The notes under the pieces: model-generated | Databases searched by the model: none | What the model was told of the DNA's origin: nothing | The model's input: only the letters and a program-made list of their open reading frames with translations | Program-made: the position numbers and the translations under genes | Part shown: positions 11,461 through 25,800 of the stretch, piece after piece | Numbering within the stretch: position 1 is the stretch's first letter | Layout: every line of letters starts with the position of its first letter | NCBI RefSeq assembly: GCF_028476545.1 | Contig: NW_026732372.1 | Location: forward strand, 186,001 to 250,000 | Reading direction: 5' to 3' | Source: Physella acuta | Taxonomy: Eukaryota; Mollusca; Gastropoda; Physidae | Length of the DNA: 64,000 nt

Positions 11461-11825
11461 ACAAAAAAAATAAAAAATAAAAAAAGACGAGGTTACCTAA
11501 AAAAATGTTAATTGAAATATTAGGGTGAAAAATAAACTAAAATAAACTAAGTACTGCACCTTCAAAGAGATGCCTAAAACAAATACTGGTCGCCTTCTCC
11601 AGATTTATTTTAAGAAAACTGGAGTTGGTGTTTTTATAGCGCCCCTTTAATATTGTTTTTAAATTTTGCTAGAAGTTGGAGTTTCGTATGTTGTTTGGCC
11701 TACGGATATGGAAAATATTTCTTAGGCATCTGTTGCTGAATGTCTGCACTTTCATCATGATTGTCTTGGAGCTCTTCAAAGTCAGAGCTAGCATTCGATA
11801 ACAGTAACAATGTCGTATAACGGTG

Positions 11826-12037
11826 CAGAGGCGTAGCGACCCTTCCCGGCGCCCAGGGACAAACTTTCGATTTGCACCCCCCCCCCCTCAAACTTTCGAT
11901 TTGCACCCCCACCCCTTGAACTTTTCATTTGCACCCCCCTCAAACCTTCAATTTGTTTTTCCAACCCATTTTGGCGCCCCCCCCCCCAAGGTCGGCGCCC
12001 GGGGACATATGTCCCCCCCCCCCTCGCTACGCCTCTG
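11826..12037. mobile_element. Family A MITE, complete
   Basis: Ends are CAGAGGCGTAGCGACC and CCTCGCTACGCCTCTG, with a perfect 8-bp duplication TAACGGTG on each side. The interior is in the GCGCCCAGGGACAAACTTTC arrangement, with C-tracts. Confidence 0.93.
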
Positions 12038-12414
12038 TAACGGTGTAACCTACAATCCAAGAATAAAACAACAGAATCCAGACATTATTTTACATAATCC
12101 TCGGAAACACTCACTCCCCCCCCCCCCCACCTTCCTTTCCCCAATCAGTGGAACGAATTTAGATTAACGACCGTCTTGGGGAAAAACATTGGAACGTTAT
12201 AAAAACAAATCATTTTTATAGAGGTGTGCTGTTGACAAGCGACTATGCTGTGTTAACGGCCATATATAACAATCAGCCAATTTTATAGCACACACGGCAT
12301 GCATGCAATCTGATATATAAAATAAACAATAACAAAACATGCTAAATATTTGAACAGCCGTGGTATGTAGTTAAGCAAGTTAGACTAATGAGCTGTAAAA
12401 AAAGACGCTGGCTG

Positions 12415-13397
12415 ACCTTATATAAGAGATAACGCTAACATGAGAGCTGTCTTATATAAGAAATAAAGCTAACACGAGAGCTGTCTTATATAAGAAATAA
12501 AGCTACACAAGAGCTGTCTTATATAAGAAATAAAGCTACACAAGAGCTGTCTTATATAAGAAATAAAGCTACACAAGAGCTGTCTTATATAAGAAATAAA
12601 GCTACACAAGAGCTGTCTTATATAAGAAATAGTGCTAACACGAGAGCTGTCTTATATAAGAAATAGTGCTAACACGAGAGCTGTCTTATATAAGAAATAA
12701 AGCTAACACGAGAGCTGTCTTATATAAGAAATAAAGCTAACACGAGAGCTGTCTTTTTAAAGAAATAGTGCTAACACGAGAGCTGTCTTATATAAGAGAT
12801 AACGCTAACACAAGAGCTGTCTTATATAAGAAATAGTGCTAACACGAGAGCTGTCTTATATAAGAAATAGTGCTAACACGAGAGCTGTCTTATATAAGAA
12901 ATAGTGCTAACACGAGAGCTGTCTTATATAAGAAATAGTGCTAACACGAGAGCTGTCTTATATAAGAAATAGTGCTAACACGAGAGCTGTCTTATATAAG
13001 AAATAAAGCTAACACGAGAGCTGTCTTATATAAGAAATAGTGCTAACACGAGAGCTGTCTTATATAAGAAATAGTGCTAACACGAGAGCTGTCTTATATA
13101 AGAAATAAAGCTAACACGAGAGCTGTCTTATTTAAGAAATAAAGCTAACACGAGAGCTGTCTTATATAAGAAATAGTGCTAACACGAGAGCTGTCTTATA
13201 TAAGAAATAAAGCTAACACGAGAGCTGTCTTATTTAAGAAATAAAGCTAACACGAGAGCTGTCTTATATAAGAAATAGTGCTAACACGAGAGCTGTCTTA
13301 TATAAGAAATAAAGCTAACACGAGAGCTGTCTTATTTAAGAAATAGTGCTAACACGAGAGCTGTCTTATTTAAGAAATAGTGCTAACACGAGAGCTG
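12415..13397. repeat. 34-bp minisatellite, roughly 28 units
   Basis: The unit is about AGCTGTCTTATATAAG plus AAATAGTGCTAACACGAG, with two main variants (AGTGCT and AAAGCT) alternating irregularly and rarer TATTTAAG versions. The array ends in AGCTGTGAGTTCAAATCC, which resembles a pol III B-box context, so the unit may derive from the 5' half of a tRNA-like element. There are no unique spacers, so this is not a CRISPR array. Confidence 0.93.
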
Positions 13398-13468
13398 TGA
13401 GTTCAAATCCTGATGAGAATCAGATATTGCTAACACGAAATCTTTGATTGGCTTGTTTGTAACAGTTA

Positions 13469-13690
13469 TTGGAATTTCTTTCAGGCATCTCTCCCCGTGG
13501 GGAGGGGGAGGGGGAGGGAGAGGGAGAGTGGGGAAATCTCCACCCCTTCCGGAACCACGCCCACCACCAGCTTCGGAAAATATAGAAAATATATAGTTAA
13601 TATAAACTGTCCGCCCCTCCCTCTCGGAAGTTTCACGCCCCCCCCCCCCCCAGGAGAAAAATGTCTGAAAGAAACCCTAACGTTAATGTC
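13469..13690. mobile_element. Family B MITE, diverged
   Basis: TTTCTTTCAGGCATCTCTCC on the left and GTCTGAAAGAAACCC on the right match family B ends. The interior has the usual G/C tracts and a conserved ATATAGTTAATATAAACTG-like core. The target duplication is unclear. Confidence 0.65.
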
Positions 13691-13779
13691 ACTGGCACAG
13701 CCCCGACATGTCTGGGCGTCATAAAGCAGGTGTCCGTTGATGCCTGCAGATCGCCCGGTCACCGATAGTTTTATTTCAT

Positions 13780-14430
13780 TAAGGGATTATCCATATAATA
13801 ATGACGTCGTACTTTAAAAGCCGATTATAATCCACCCCACTATCGTCAAATGTTGTCTCAAAAAGTCTTAACCCCCTTTCTGAAATAACCATAATTCAAT
13901 CATTTGTGGTCTTTGAGAAATCATATATAATTGTTACGCCACACTTTCTTACCCCCCTCTTACCCCCTCTTACCTATCGTCACAAAAACCCTAACCCTCA
14001 CCTCCTTATTTGCAATATACGACACCGTGCTATTTTTGACCGTGTAAAGTTGAGGTATTGGAATGATATTCTTTATTTCTATTTTTTTTAAAAATACCTC
14101 TGTCGTGTTGAAATAGCAATGTGTCTAACATTGCTATGAATGTCTTAACACTGATTTTATTCTCCTCATAACAATGCAATTAATAATAATTGGTAGTTGC
14201 ATATAAGGTAGATATTTCAGTTCACAGACATGATTATTTGGAAGACAATACTTTTGTTAAATGTAATTTGTTAATGTAGCAGGGGTTTCGGTATTTTAGA
14301 ATAAAAAGTGAAAATATTAACGATTATATATAGAAAGGGTTCGTCCGTAAAGGACTTCACACTCTGAAGAGGAGGGAGGGGGCTGGGTGTTTGTCGGACT
14401 TAAGTGACAATGTGTGACGAGGGGTGAGTG
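13780..14430. other. Intergenic stretch with family C remnants
   Basis: Fragments GATTATCCATATAATAATGACG (13785) and GGTTCGTCCGTAAAGGACTTC (14338), with C-rich and GTGACG modules, look like decayed family C MITE ends. No gene is visible. Confidence 0.4.
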
Positions 14431-14608
14431 TTTGTTCAGAAAGTATGTTTTAGCAGAAAATTATTGTTATTGAATTAAAAAAAAGAAAAACGGAATAGTT
14501 TAGGTTAGAAAAAAAAATCAACTTCAGTTTTTAAGATGTGTGACTATTAACTTGCAGAAAATCGGCACCAAAATACATGTGTATGTGATAGTACTCCAAA
14601 TATTCTCT

Positions 14609-14632
14609 TTATATACACACACACACACACAC

Positions 14633-14717
<85 letters not shown>
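14609..14717. repeat. (CA)n(TA)n microsatellite
   Basis: A CA run of about 20 bases passes into about 80 bases of TA. Open frames here are repeat products. Confidence 0.97.
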
Positions 14718-14718
<1 letters not shown>

Positions 14719-14929
14719 CGTTTTAATAACAATCTTGTACGCACTAAACATGAGAAAATAAATGATTTTCCTTAAATAAAACATTACTATTTTAATAACT
14801 ATAAAGAAAGGCGTTGGTCACTATATTAATTATTATCTATTGGATATCTTTACTAATATTTAGGAAGAGACAATAATTTATTGAAATAATAGTATGCGTT
14901 TGTATAAAACAACCTCACCCTTCTCTAGA

Positions 14930-15180
14930 GCCATTCACAAAATACACACCACACACAATAGACAAGACAGCCTCGTCATACTTTACCACCAGTCGCACAA
15001 CGCCTCACACATCACCAGCTGAGCGCCCCGCCACCAGGTGCATAAATCACCTGGCCAACTGGCGACGTAACGGGCATTGTCCTAAACACAACACCACAGC
15101 CGGGCCAAGTGGCGGCCTTAACGCGTCTTATTTCTCGCGGCTTGTTTACACTGCACGGATATGCCTTCAGCTACTTGGGG
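14930..15180 (+). promoter_or_regulatory. Candidate promoter / 5' UTR exon region of GLUT copy 1
   Basis: A repeat-free block richer in GC than its flanks holds several CpG-containing words (GGCGACGTAACGGGC, GCGTCTTATTTCTCGCGG) and ends at a plausible donor GGG|GTAGGT (15179/15180). It lies 1.7 kb upstream of the GLUT ATG. No counterpart was recognised upstream of copy 2. Assignment is inferred from position only. Confidence 0.25.
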
Positions 15181-16856
15181 TAGGTTTACCGGTAACGTTG
15201 TTTTGATTTTTTAAAGCAAAGTTGAAGATGTGATGTTAGTTTTTGATTGTTTCGTTGTGAAATATTTATTAAAAAGTGTGACTAAATTATTTCATGCCAA
15301 GAAAATGTTTTTCAACGCGAGCCGGATTTTTAATTTGCACCAATTCTGACAATGCGAGTGAGTAAATGTATGCTCAGCTAGCGGTGGCGTGGATATAGTT
15401 GTGGTGTACTCACGCACACACTCACTGACACACATGCTTCCACAGTGTTTGTTTTCCTACGCTGGCCTATGCTGGAGTTCAAATGGAGGCGTGTTAACCC
15501 AATGTTATTGTGTGCTAATTTCTAAAGTCGTCAGCATTGTTAGAAACCTATAAAACGTGTTTCACTCGACTGCAGTGTCGTACCGGTATCTTTTAGGGGA
15601 TATTAGCCTTTACTCGTTGCAACTACCTTAAGTTCTGAACTTAACTCATTTCAAGTTAATCTAAAGCACAGCTAGTTATATTTTATTAAACACAGCATCA
15701 AAACCAATTTTTTTTGTCAATTCTGTTTTAAAAAACGAGTTAATATTTGTAAGATAAACATTGCAAATTCATCCACGGCCCACTAAACTAATGTCAACGG
15801 GAAAAATTTGTGTAGAATGTTGAGGTTTTAGAATAAAACCACCTGTTGTGCTGAGCTGAAATATTTCAACAAGGGAGGTAATGCACTTTACAAAAAAAAA
15901 AGTTTCTCTTTGTTTTTGCATTATTTGACATTTTGATACGGGTAAACAATCGTCGGAGAAATTATTTTAGTGTTAAGGGGACACAACTGCACACGGGCAC
16001 GTGAACACTGAAATTTTAAATTAGTGAGCGATGTCGTATTTTAAAGGCACAATTTGATCCAACTGTATCGTGCGGTTGACAAAGTAGACTTAAACAGTGA
16101 CAAAAGTTATTCTCGCAACCCTTGGGTATACCATTTTTGTGTTATATTTGTGTTAAATATTAGTTTACCAGTTGAAAAAAAAAACTCAATTGATGATGCT
16201 CTGTTGCAGTTTCTTTAATTTTTATATCTCCTTTCATCAATATCTGAGCTTAATAAGTCACTTTTTCAATTTTCAGAATGTGGATTCAGCTTAAGTATTT
16301 ACAAGGAGTGTAACGTTACTAGATATCTAGCTGTTGTTCTAAAAAACTGGATTTACTTCAATAACGAAACACTCTAGGAAAACTTGTTTTAATACTACAC
16401 TCTCTTTAGCGTTGATTATACCAAGTGCTTGAAAGAACACTTCTTGTTTGAAAACTTTTGGTATCTATAAAACACCGACAGGACTATATCTACTGGTATT
16501 GTATTTTGTATGGATTAGGGTTTAAATTGCTAATATTAGAGTGAGGCTTAGGGTCAGGTTTAGGTAATTTGGGTAGCAATATTAGCGTATAAAAAAAAAC
16601 AACCTAAAATTTAATAATTACCTAACATTTATTCTTATAAAAGACCAAGCCCTGTCGGTGTTTTAATAATTATTTCCTAATTTTCTCACGTTCTTAAAAA
16701 CTAAGTCGTTAGACTTGCTCACGTTTTAACAATTACCTAACATTTCTGATACACGTTATGGATTTTCTTCCCTAACCCAACACACTCGCTTGGATCATTG
16801 TTCAAAACACACTGGATATTATGAAGAGAAACCAAATTCTTTAGAGTTTAAACGCC

Positions 16857-19800
16857 ATGGATCAGCAACTTACAGACGAGGCTAAAGCCTCTCACAATGG
16901 GAACCCATGTTCAGATGCTAAGTTCACATTTGAAGTTAAACGCAAATCAACCAGACAGGTAAGACTGTGTTTTACTGTATTGATTGTTGTTTACGTTACG
17001 TGAACTATTTTAATTAAGTCCTAAACCAATGAACACAATTTAGTACAACACACGCAACGATTGTTACTTTGTGTATGTTGTGCAATATAGGCCTATAATA
17101 TATACAATATATTATAATTTAAAAATTATGAATTTGGTTTAAATCAAAATAATAATTTTAAAAAAAAATCAGATATTTTAAAGATTTCCCATTAATTCGA
17201 TTGAAAATTCGGATTACAAGATTGAATTAAATTAAATTATAAGAAACGGTGAACAATGTAAGCAAATTAGTTTGAGTTAAAGAGTATACTTTAAAGAGCA
17301 TATTTACCTTCTTTTAAAAATATAATAAACCTAATGTCTAAAGCGTTTCTATACACAACTGTCGGTAAATGTATACTCAATATCTAATGTCAAGGTGCTC
17401 TCTATACATTACTGTAGGGAGCTGTGTACTCTATACTATCTAACGTGTCTGTCTGTCATACACTTCTGTTGGTATCTAACACTGCTGGTAATTAGTCTAG
17501 ACATCCTTACTACACTCTGCCTTTAAAACTAAGTGTGACGACAACGTGTCATGCATTCAATTAAACAAATTAACTGACCGCAGGTTAATTGATTGCCCTG
17601 TGGTCCTGTGTTGGCCCTCACCTCGTAGCACCAGTAGCACCAGTAGCACCAGTAGCACGCCAAATGTATCACTCCGCCCTCACTATCCCTAGCACGCCAA
17701 GTGTATCACTCCGCCTTCAGTATTCCCAGTGTTTTTTCTAGAATTTTTTTCCGGGGGGGGGGGGGGGGGGGGGGGAAGAGAGACACTTGATATTTTCGGG
17801 TGGGGGGGGGGGGGGTGGGGGGGGGTGGACACTGATAAAAACATATTTTCTATATAAGGGGTCATCCATAAATGACGTCACGCTTTTTTGACGATTTTTA
17901 CCTCCCCCCTCCCCTCCGTCCCACATCGTCACAAAAAGCCAGACCCCCCCCCTCTAAAATGACGTCACACCTCAGTCTACAACCCCCCCCCCCCTCAAAA
18001 TTGCAGTTGAATTTTTTTTAAACATCGATAATTTTCCAAAATCTTGTCTGAACTCTCCCAACAATTCCTATTACAATTTATTAAAACAATTTTCTAAAAC
18101 GTGAAATAACGGCTAAAATTCGTTTTCCAACTTTACTTTTTGTTAATGCAAAAAATGTGACGTCCCACCATCTGACCCCCCCTCCCCCTCATCACACGCC
18201 GTCACAAAATTACGGACCCCACCCCTCCCCCTACGAGGGAGGGGGGGGCTCCCGAAAGAGATGCCTGGAAGACACTGACTATCCCTAGCACGCCAAATGT
18301 ATCACTCCGCGCTCACTATCCCTAGCACGCCAAATGTATCACTCCGCGCTCACTATCCCTAGCAGATTTAAATAAACCGGGAGTGATCTCCCCTAAACTT
18401 TCTCGAATATTCTTATATAAAATAACAGGGGATGGGAACTCGGGCTATAGACATGATTTTTAATCCATTTTAAATACTTAAAGTTTTAAAAATAGAATAA
18501 AATCTCGTAGACAAATTAATTGCACACCAAGTGAACGCAAATAAAAAAAAGCGCATAATAGTGCGCAATATTATTAGTACTTTTAAAATTTACATTAGTT
18601 TTTTGAGAAATCGGAAGTAGCGTAAATTACTACTTCCAGTCAACGGAAATTACTCAAAATTTAACAGAAGGTAGAGAATTAGATCTTTTACTTACATGTG
18701 AAATTTCATTTATCTATCTGAAATAGTACTCAAGTTATAGGCTTTTAAAAAATTCAAAGTAGGAAAAGTACCACTTCCGGTTATCGGAAATCGCTCAAAA
18801 GTTGATACGGATCTACGATTTTGATAAAATACTTATATATGAAATTTCATCAACCTAGCTGTAACGGTACTCAAGTTATCGTGTTTACACACAGACACAC
18901 ACACGGACAGACACACACACACACAGACATACGGACAAGATTGCAAAATTATGTTTTTCCGTATCAGTGAGGTGTAAAACGTCGAGATTTGTAAAAATCT
19001 CGATTTTTTTTTCTGCACGATTACAATACTTTCTCTATACTACGTATATACGAGAAAGTAAAAAGGAAAAAGAATTTTAAAAAAAGTAGTACTTGATGAA
19101 TCATTTTAACCAGTTAATATTTTTACGGTAAAAAATATGTGTAAGGATATAGTGTACATATCAGATTTTAAATATCACATATCTTCGAATTTCCATTAAA
19201 AAATTATACTCAACATGTTCCTTCGTTGTGATGTAGTTAGGAATTTTTAATGGAATGGGAGGTATAACAACTTAGGGCTCTGCAAAAACCCAAATATAGG
19301 GCGGAAAAAAACAATAAAGGTAAAAAAAATTGCGTAAACAAAGTCATATATAATTTCTTTACATAGAAACAGGCAATTCTACATTTTAAAATTGGTAAGT
19401 TTTACGTATAAGTCTCGAGTTCGAATCCGAATTCAAGTTAGCAGAAAAATCCCAAGTCCACTAGATAGGGTAAATAAAGGAGGGTGACCAAACAATCCCT
19501 TCATATGTCACTGTATCAGATTAACTCTACTTCCTCTGCCCCATGCGTCTTGGGCACAAACACGAAAAGATTTACATATGCTCCTCACTTCCCGTGGACA
19601 CGAGGTGGAATTTTTAACAGAAATTTTAATGGAAGCTTTTAATTTTAGTACGCCTCATCACGTGATCCAGAAAACTGCATATTTTGGGACTACAGTGTAC
19701 GCATTTTAGCAATTAATCGTGCTCAATACTGTTATATATTCACAAATATGATTTAATTTTTACATCACCTACTTAATAATTCATTATTCATAAATAATTC

Positions 19801-22800
19801 ATTTTATGACACATTTATACGCTCCTTGTATCCATGGCAACTAGAATGTGACGTGCTTTCTGGTGCTCACGATCCTTGGGGCAGCCATGGGATCTCTGCA
19901 GTTTGGTTACAACGTTGGTGTCATCAATGCGCCAGAGTCGGTGAGTAGGGGTCGTGTACATCAGTACACATGTGTGTGATGTGTACATAATTAAACTTGT
20001 AGTGGTCGTGTACATCATTAGATATTTGTTTGTTGTGTAAACATGTAGTCGTGGTGTACATCATTAAACATGTATTTAACAATTGGTTGCTGTGTTTATA
20101 ATTAAACACGTGGTTGTTGTCAAAATAATTAAACCAATTTTTGTTGTATACATCACTAAAATGTTGTTGTTGTATACATCATTAAAATGTGGTTGTTGTA
20201 TACATCATTAAAATGTGGATGTTGTATACATCATTAAAATGTGGTTGTTGTATACATCATTAAAATGTGGTTGTTGTATACATCATTAAACATGTGGTCG
20301 TTGTATACATCATTAAAATGTGGATGTTGTGTAGATAATTTAAATATGTAGATGTTGTGTACATAATTAAAAAAGTGGTTGCTGTATACAGAATTAAACA
20401 TGTGATTGCTGCATACATCATTGAAATGTGGTTGATGTGTACATTATTAAACACCTATTCAATTCTATTCCGTTTCAATAAACGAACAAAATACGAAAAT
20501 TATTTTCTATTTAAAAAAATAAATTAAAAAAACAAAAAAACAAAACAAAACGAACCCAATAATCATTATTCTCTAATTCAATTACATAAATTCTTTAACC
20601 AGTTATCTTAATAGGTCTTTTTATGACACAACAGGTGACACGTTATGTGAATCATTAAAAACCCTAATCTAATTGTTATACACATCATCTACAATCTGAA
20701 CATTTTCCCTCCCATCTTTTCATAAGCTAATTAAAGAGTTCCTGAATACATGACATACTGTTGTTGTTGGTTGTTTTGCAAATCTTCTACAATCTGAACA
20801 TTTTCCCTCCCATCCTCCCACCAGCTAATCAAAGAGTTCATGAACACCTGCCTTACTGCTAATGTTAAATGTGACACAAAACTGAACATTTTCCCTCCCA
20901 TCCTCCCACCAGCTAATCAAAGAGTTCATGAACGTCACCCAACACCGGCGCCACGGGTCCGGCATGACGGATGAGACGGCGAGAAATCTCTGGGCTCTGA
21001 CGGTGTCCATCTTCTCAGCCGGCGGTTGTCTGGGCGGTTTCCTGGCCGGCTGGTGGGCTACCAAACTGGGCAGGTCTTTAATCTTATCCAACATTTACGC
21101 TTTATCTACTCATGTAATGTGTAGGGGGGGGGGAGATGGTATAGGGAGTATCTAACATGGCGACATATAATTTCAAAAAGTCAGATTATTTTTAAAAAAA
21201 TGTTAAAATAGTAAACTGTAGTACCATCTACTTAAAAACATAAGTAAATGTCAGTTATAATTTGTCTCCAAACTTCCAGTTGGTCTTGAAATTTCCTGTT
21301 AGAAATTTGTCCATGGTCGCAAAATTTCCAGTTATAATATGTTCATGGTCGAAAAATTCCTGTTATAATTTGCTCAACGTCTTGAAAGTTACTATTATAT
21401 TTTTACATCATCCATTAATTTTCTGGTATAATTTGACCATTATCCATTATAAATCTTAATTTATCTATTGTCCCTTAATTTCCCATCATAATTTGTCCAT
21501 CCTAAAACTTCCTGTTTAATTATTTTCCAGAGTTTTTAAAATGATAGTTTGACCATCGTCTCTAATATTCCTGCTAGATTATTTCTACAAAGTCTTTAAA
21601 TGTCACATGATAGAGTGACCAGTGTCTTAAAATGCACTGTGATAGTTTGACCAGTGTCCGAAACAGTTTGACCACGACATGGACCTACTCCCCAGAAAAC
21701 TTGGATCACTGGCCAATGTCATTATCGGGGTCGTCGGCTCGGCCCTCATGTTCGCCAGCAGACGTGTCGGCTCATACGAGATGATCACAGTGGGGAGGGT
21801 CGTCATTGGCTTTCATGCAGGTAAAGAAATCAGGCAGGTAAAGCAATCATGCAGGTAAAATATCATGCATTTAACTAAATAAAGAAGGTAAATATTCTTA
21901 ACAATCACAACTTTACTGGGAATACAAGTGTGCTGTTGAAAACATTGATGGATGATGTAATCCGAATCGCCCCATCCACTGTCATCTCCGCTTACTGCTC
22001 TAGTTGGCATTCTACTGATCTATAGGCATATTATTTTCAGTAGGACGACAGTTCCCCTATAAATACGGTATAAATGGATATTTAAAAAAACAACAACAGA
22101 AACAACCACAACAACAACAACAACAGCAACAACAACAACGAAGAGCTCGTAATATTTACCTTCACTGCTAAACACCATTGCTAAAGATTACAGTTTTCAA
22201 AAAAAAAAGTCCTTAGTTCTTCCAACCATCTATATATTTTTTAGAATTTTAAACGAGTAATTTAATTGTCTGTTTTTACGTTACTGATGACGTTATTTTT
22301 TAAAATAAATAATATTCACACAAAAGTAAATTATTAAGCTGTTTTAAAAGTTTTAATGGAGTATTTTAAAAAGCAGATCTTGATAGTCTAAATTCAAGAT
22401 GATGCCAGATAAAAATTATCACGACTGAGCATATTTCTCCCTAGGTCTCTACACTGGAATAAGTCCAATGTATCTGTCGGAGATTAGCCCCGCCAATATT
22501 CGCGGTGGTATAGGGGTGCTTCACCAGCTTGCCATTGTCAGCGGGATTCTCATTTCACAAATTCTGGGATTCCCCGATTTGCTAGGTACACCGGAAAATT
22601 GGGATGTCTTGTTGGGTGAGTTGCCACATTGGCAATTTTTTGTTCTAAAATAAATAACATTTCTAGCCATTTTTGGGCGTAACAATTTATTTAATTAACG
22701 TAGTGCACGATAATGACAGCATTATAACCAAATGAGACACTAAAAGTCTCCAGTTTGGATCCCGGGCTCGAGTCTGTAGTACGTCACGGAGTCCACCGAG

Positions 22801-25800
22801 CTATGTTGGGTACCTTATTCGTGCCAACTTAGTGCTGACCACACTATCCCTCTTAAACCGAGGTAATTCAAACAGACCAACTCTACTTTATCTGCCATAA
22901 GAGATCTGAACTCTAGACTTTCGGGCTAGCAGCCAAACGCTCTACAGTCGACCACGCCATTGCTTAGAAAATATAGTTTATCGGAAAAGTTGGAAGAAAA
23001 ATAAAAAAAAAAAAAAAATATATCCTAAAATAATTTAAAAGGCGTAATTGATCATCAATCATTGATCATTGATCTTCATATTTATGATATGATTGTCCTG
23101 AAAACCACATCTTAACTAAACGCAATTAATCGATACTTCTAATTAGCTTCCCTCTAAGATCTCTATTTACGACTGACCATAAACCAACAACCTAATCACT
23201 TGTTTGACAGGTTTGTCGGTGGGGCCGTGTCTGCTGCAAGCACTTATTCTACCTTTTTGCCCGGAGAGTCCCCGGTACTTGCTCATTACCAAACAGGACG
23301 AGAAGAAATGTCGAGATGGTAAATTTGCTAATTTAAAAAGTAATTTCCGGCAACAAAGAAGAAATATTGATTTTTCTTTCTCTCTCTCATCATAAACAAC
23401 AAGCCCGGCGGTTTATGGGCCACACGTGACCTAGTGTGTTGGCTGCAAGGTAGCTAAATAATAGTGTGTATAGTGTCCCTAAGCTTCTTCAAGTTACTGG
23501 GGGGGGGGGGGGGGGAATGGTGTATAACAACACCGCCTACTTTTATAAATACTAATTGCTAATATTTTCAAAATATCTAGTTAGTCATTAGCACATATGG
23601 GGTGGGGGGGGGGGGGGGAGGCGAAAGGAGTAGTGCATCTATAATGCAGATTTAAGGGGGGGGGGATGTTAATTAGAAAATGACAAAATAGTGGTCTATT
23701 AAATTCAATATTCAGGTAATTACAGCATAGTGTTCGACTAAATTAAATACATTGTCTTATTAGTAATCTCGTCTTTCTTTTTAAAAAATCCACCCGTTTT
23801 CCGAAATATATGAAATGAGACCAACCTCCGCTGGATCAACACATTAGTTTACAGCAGTTTATGAAAATGTTAGACTAGATCTTCTGTCAATTAAAACTAG
23901 ATCTAGATCTACATAGAAAGCTGGGATTAAACCAAAACAACTGCATAGTTTACACATTGTGGGAAGAATGAACATCTGTTATTTTGGGTTCACCTACTGT
24001 TACCTTCGACCTAAATAAAAGCTCTTTTGTCATAGAAATAAAAATAAACGTGTGGAAAGAGACCATGACGGTGAAGAAAAAATTGTCCTCAGTTTATAGA
24101 TAATTGTGGTTTTAATTATTTTACTTGGTTTTGGTTTCCTCGACAAAAGAGGGCGTCGGCTTCTTTATTTGATCTGTGTACTTGAAGGACGTTTATAAAC
24201 TTTGTAAATTATGTAAAGTAGTACTTTTTTTGTGACGGTACGCACCGGTACCGCATACCAGCCCTTTTTTCAATGTGGGGGAAAAATTATTACTTTTCTT
24301 GTATTTTAATGTTTATTATTAATTTATTATATTATTAATTTGTTAATTATTTATTTAGTTAATTTGCAGTTGTGATTTAGCTTGCATCGAGGTGCAAACT
24401 GGTAGTTAAAAGTTAGGCAATCCATCGTTGAGTACCGGCACCTATTTTTTTTTTTACAAAAAAAAAAAAATAAAGAATTCACTGATGTAAAGAATAAATC
24501 TGATAATATTATCTAGCATGAGAAACACTTAAAAAAATCACCGTAGCCCGTTCCACCTTCACCTAACTAGCCCCGTGACCCCACTTCAGCAATGATGTAG
24601 CATTTTTAAAGCGCTTCATCAATGATGTAGCACTTTTAAAGTGCGCGATAAACTTTCAGTAGCTTAATTAGACTGAGAGTCGCTTCCCTTTACATACTAG
24701 TTATTCACCTTGGATTAAATAATCTATTTGCGTTAAACGTCCTTGACACATTTTAAGAATTTACTTATTTAGGGATGAAATTCGGCAAATATAATAGCCG
24801 CCACACGATCTACGGTAATTTAATTAGTGAATGATTATAATTTTGTGATTCCGGTAAGTTCAAGTACTTCAGACCTGAATACAATCAAAGACTAAAATAA
24901 AACACACCCATAAACGTACTCCTAGATCGAATTAAAAAGTTATTATTAAAATATATTTGCCTTGAACAAATTCAGCCCACGTAGAAATCCGTGTCAACAT
25001 CGGAAAATAGGTCACGTTTGATTAGTCACATGGCCTATAACTACGACCTAGATCTATTTCTAGCTAACGTGTTTATTTCCTAACCACCCAATTTTATGCT
25101 TGAAAAAAAAAGACATTTTTTTTGGCCTGAATTGCCGTTTGTTTACGTAGTAAAAAAATCATGTGATTGACCTAAAAATGGGAAAGGAAAAAATGGGAAA
25201 CTCCAGCGCTAGATCTAGGCCTAGTAAAATATAGATATAGTAATCTCGTAAGAATAGCGAATTAAAAGTTAAAAACAATCGAGAAGTAGTCTAGATTGTA
25301 TGTAGAACTATAGATCTATATATTATGTATATCTGTGTGCGTCATAGTGTGTGTGTGTGTGTGGTGGGTGCTTCGGGCTCAGTTAATTATAAATAAATAG
25401 TTAATTAAATAAACAATTAAACTTGGCATATTTATATATACATGGATAACATCTATATATATAATTCTCTTCTGGGAGCCGTTAGAAAACAAGCTGCAAG
25501 CGCGCCTTTGCAGTCCCCTCTCTTCCTCTCTATCACTATCACTATCACTACCACCCAACCCCACCCCCACATGATCTGGTGAGCTGTGGTTCACTCTAAA
25601 TGTTTACAAATCGTAGAGCCGGATTTAGTGACGGCTATTAGGGGCAGATAATTTAGTTTGAAACTATTTGAAACTTACAGGAGGTAACTAAGAGGAGGCT
25701 GCTTTAACGGGGGGGGGGGGGGGGGGGGGTGTAGGGTGGGGGTTAGGGGAAAGGGGGGGAGGGTTAGTGTTTTAAAGCACATATTTTCAGTGGCAGCATT

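Noticed and set aside
11788-12167. Open frames in the 11.8-12.1 kb block on both strands
   Set aside because: They lie in a family A MITE; poly-G and poly-C give Gly and Pro runs.
12415-13397. CRISPR-like array
   Set aside because: Units follow each other directly without unique spacers, and the setting is an animal genome.
13398-13425. tRNA gene at the end of the 34-bp array
   Set aside because: Only a box B-like word is present; no full cloverleaf or acceptor stem can be drawn.
20825-21094. Minus-strand frame [19 protein letters not shown] and its twin at 36292-36579
   Set aside because: Antisense shadow of GLUT exon 3 and its decoys.
20928-21155. Extended open frame past exon 3 of GLUT copy 1 as a separate short gene
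   Set aside because: The part up to 21073 is exon 3; beyond it the frame runs into intron and a G-tract.
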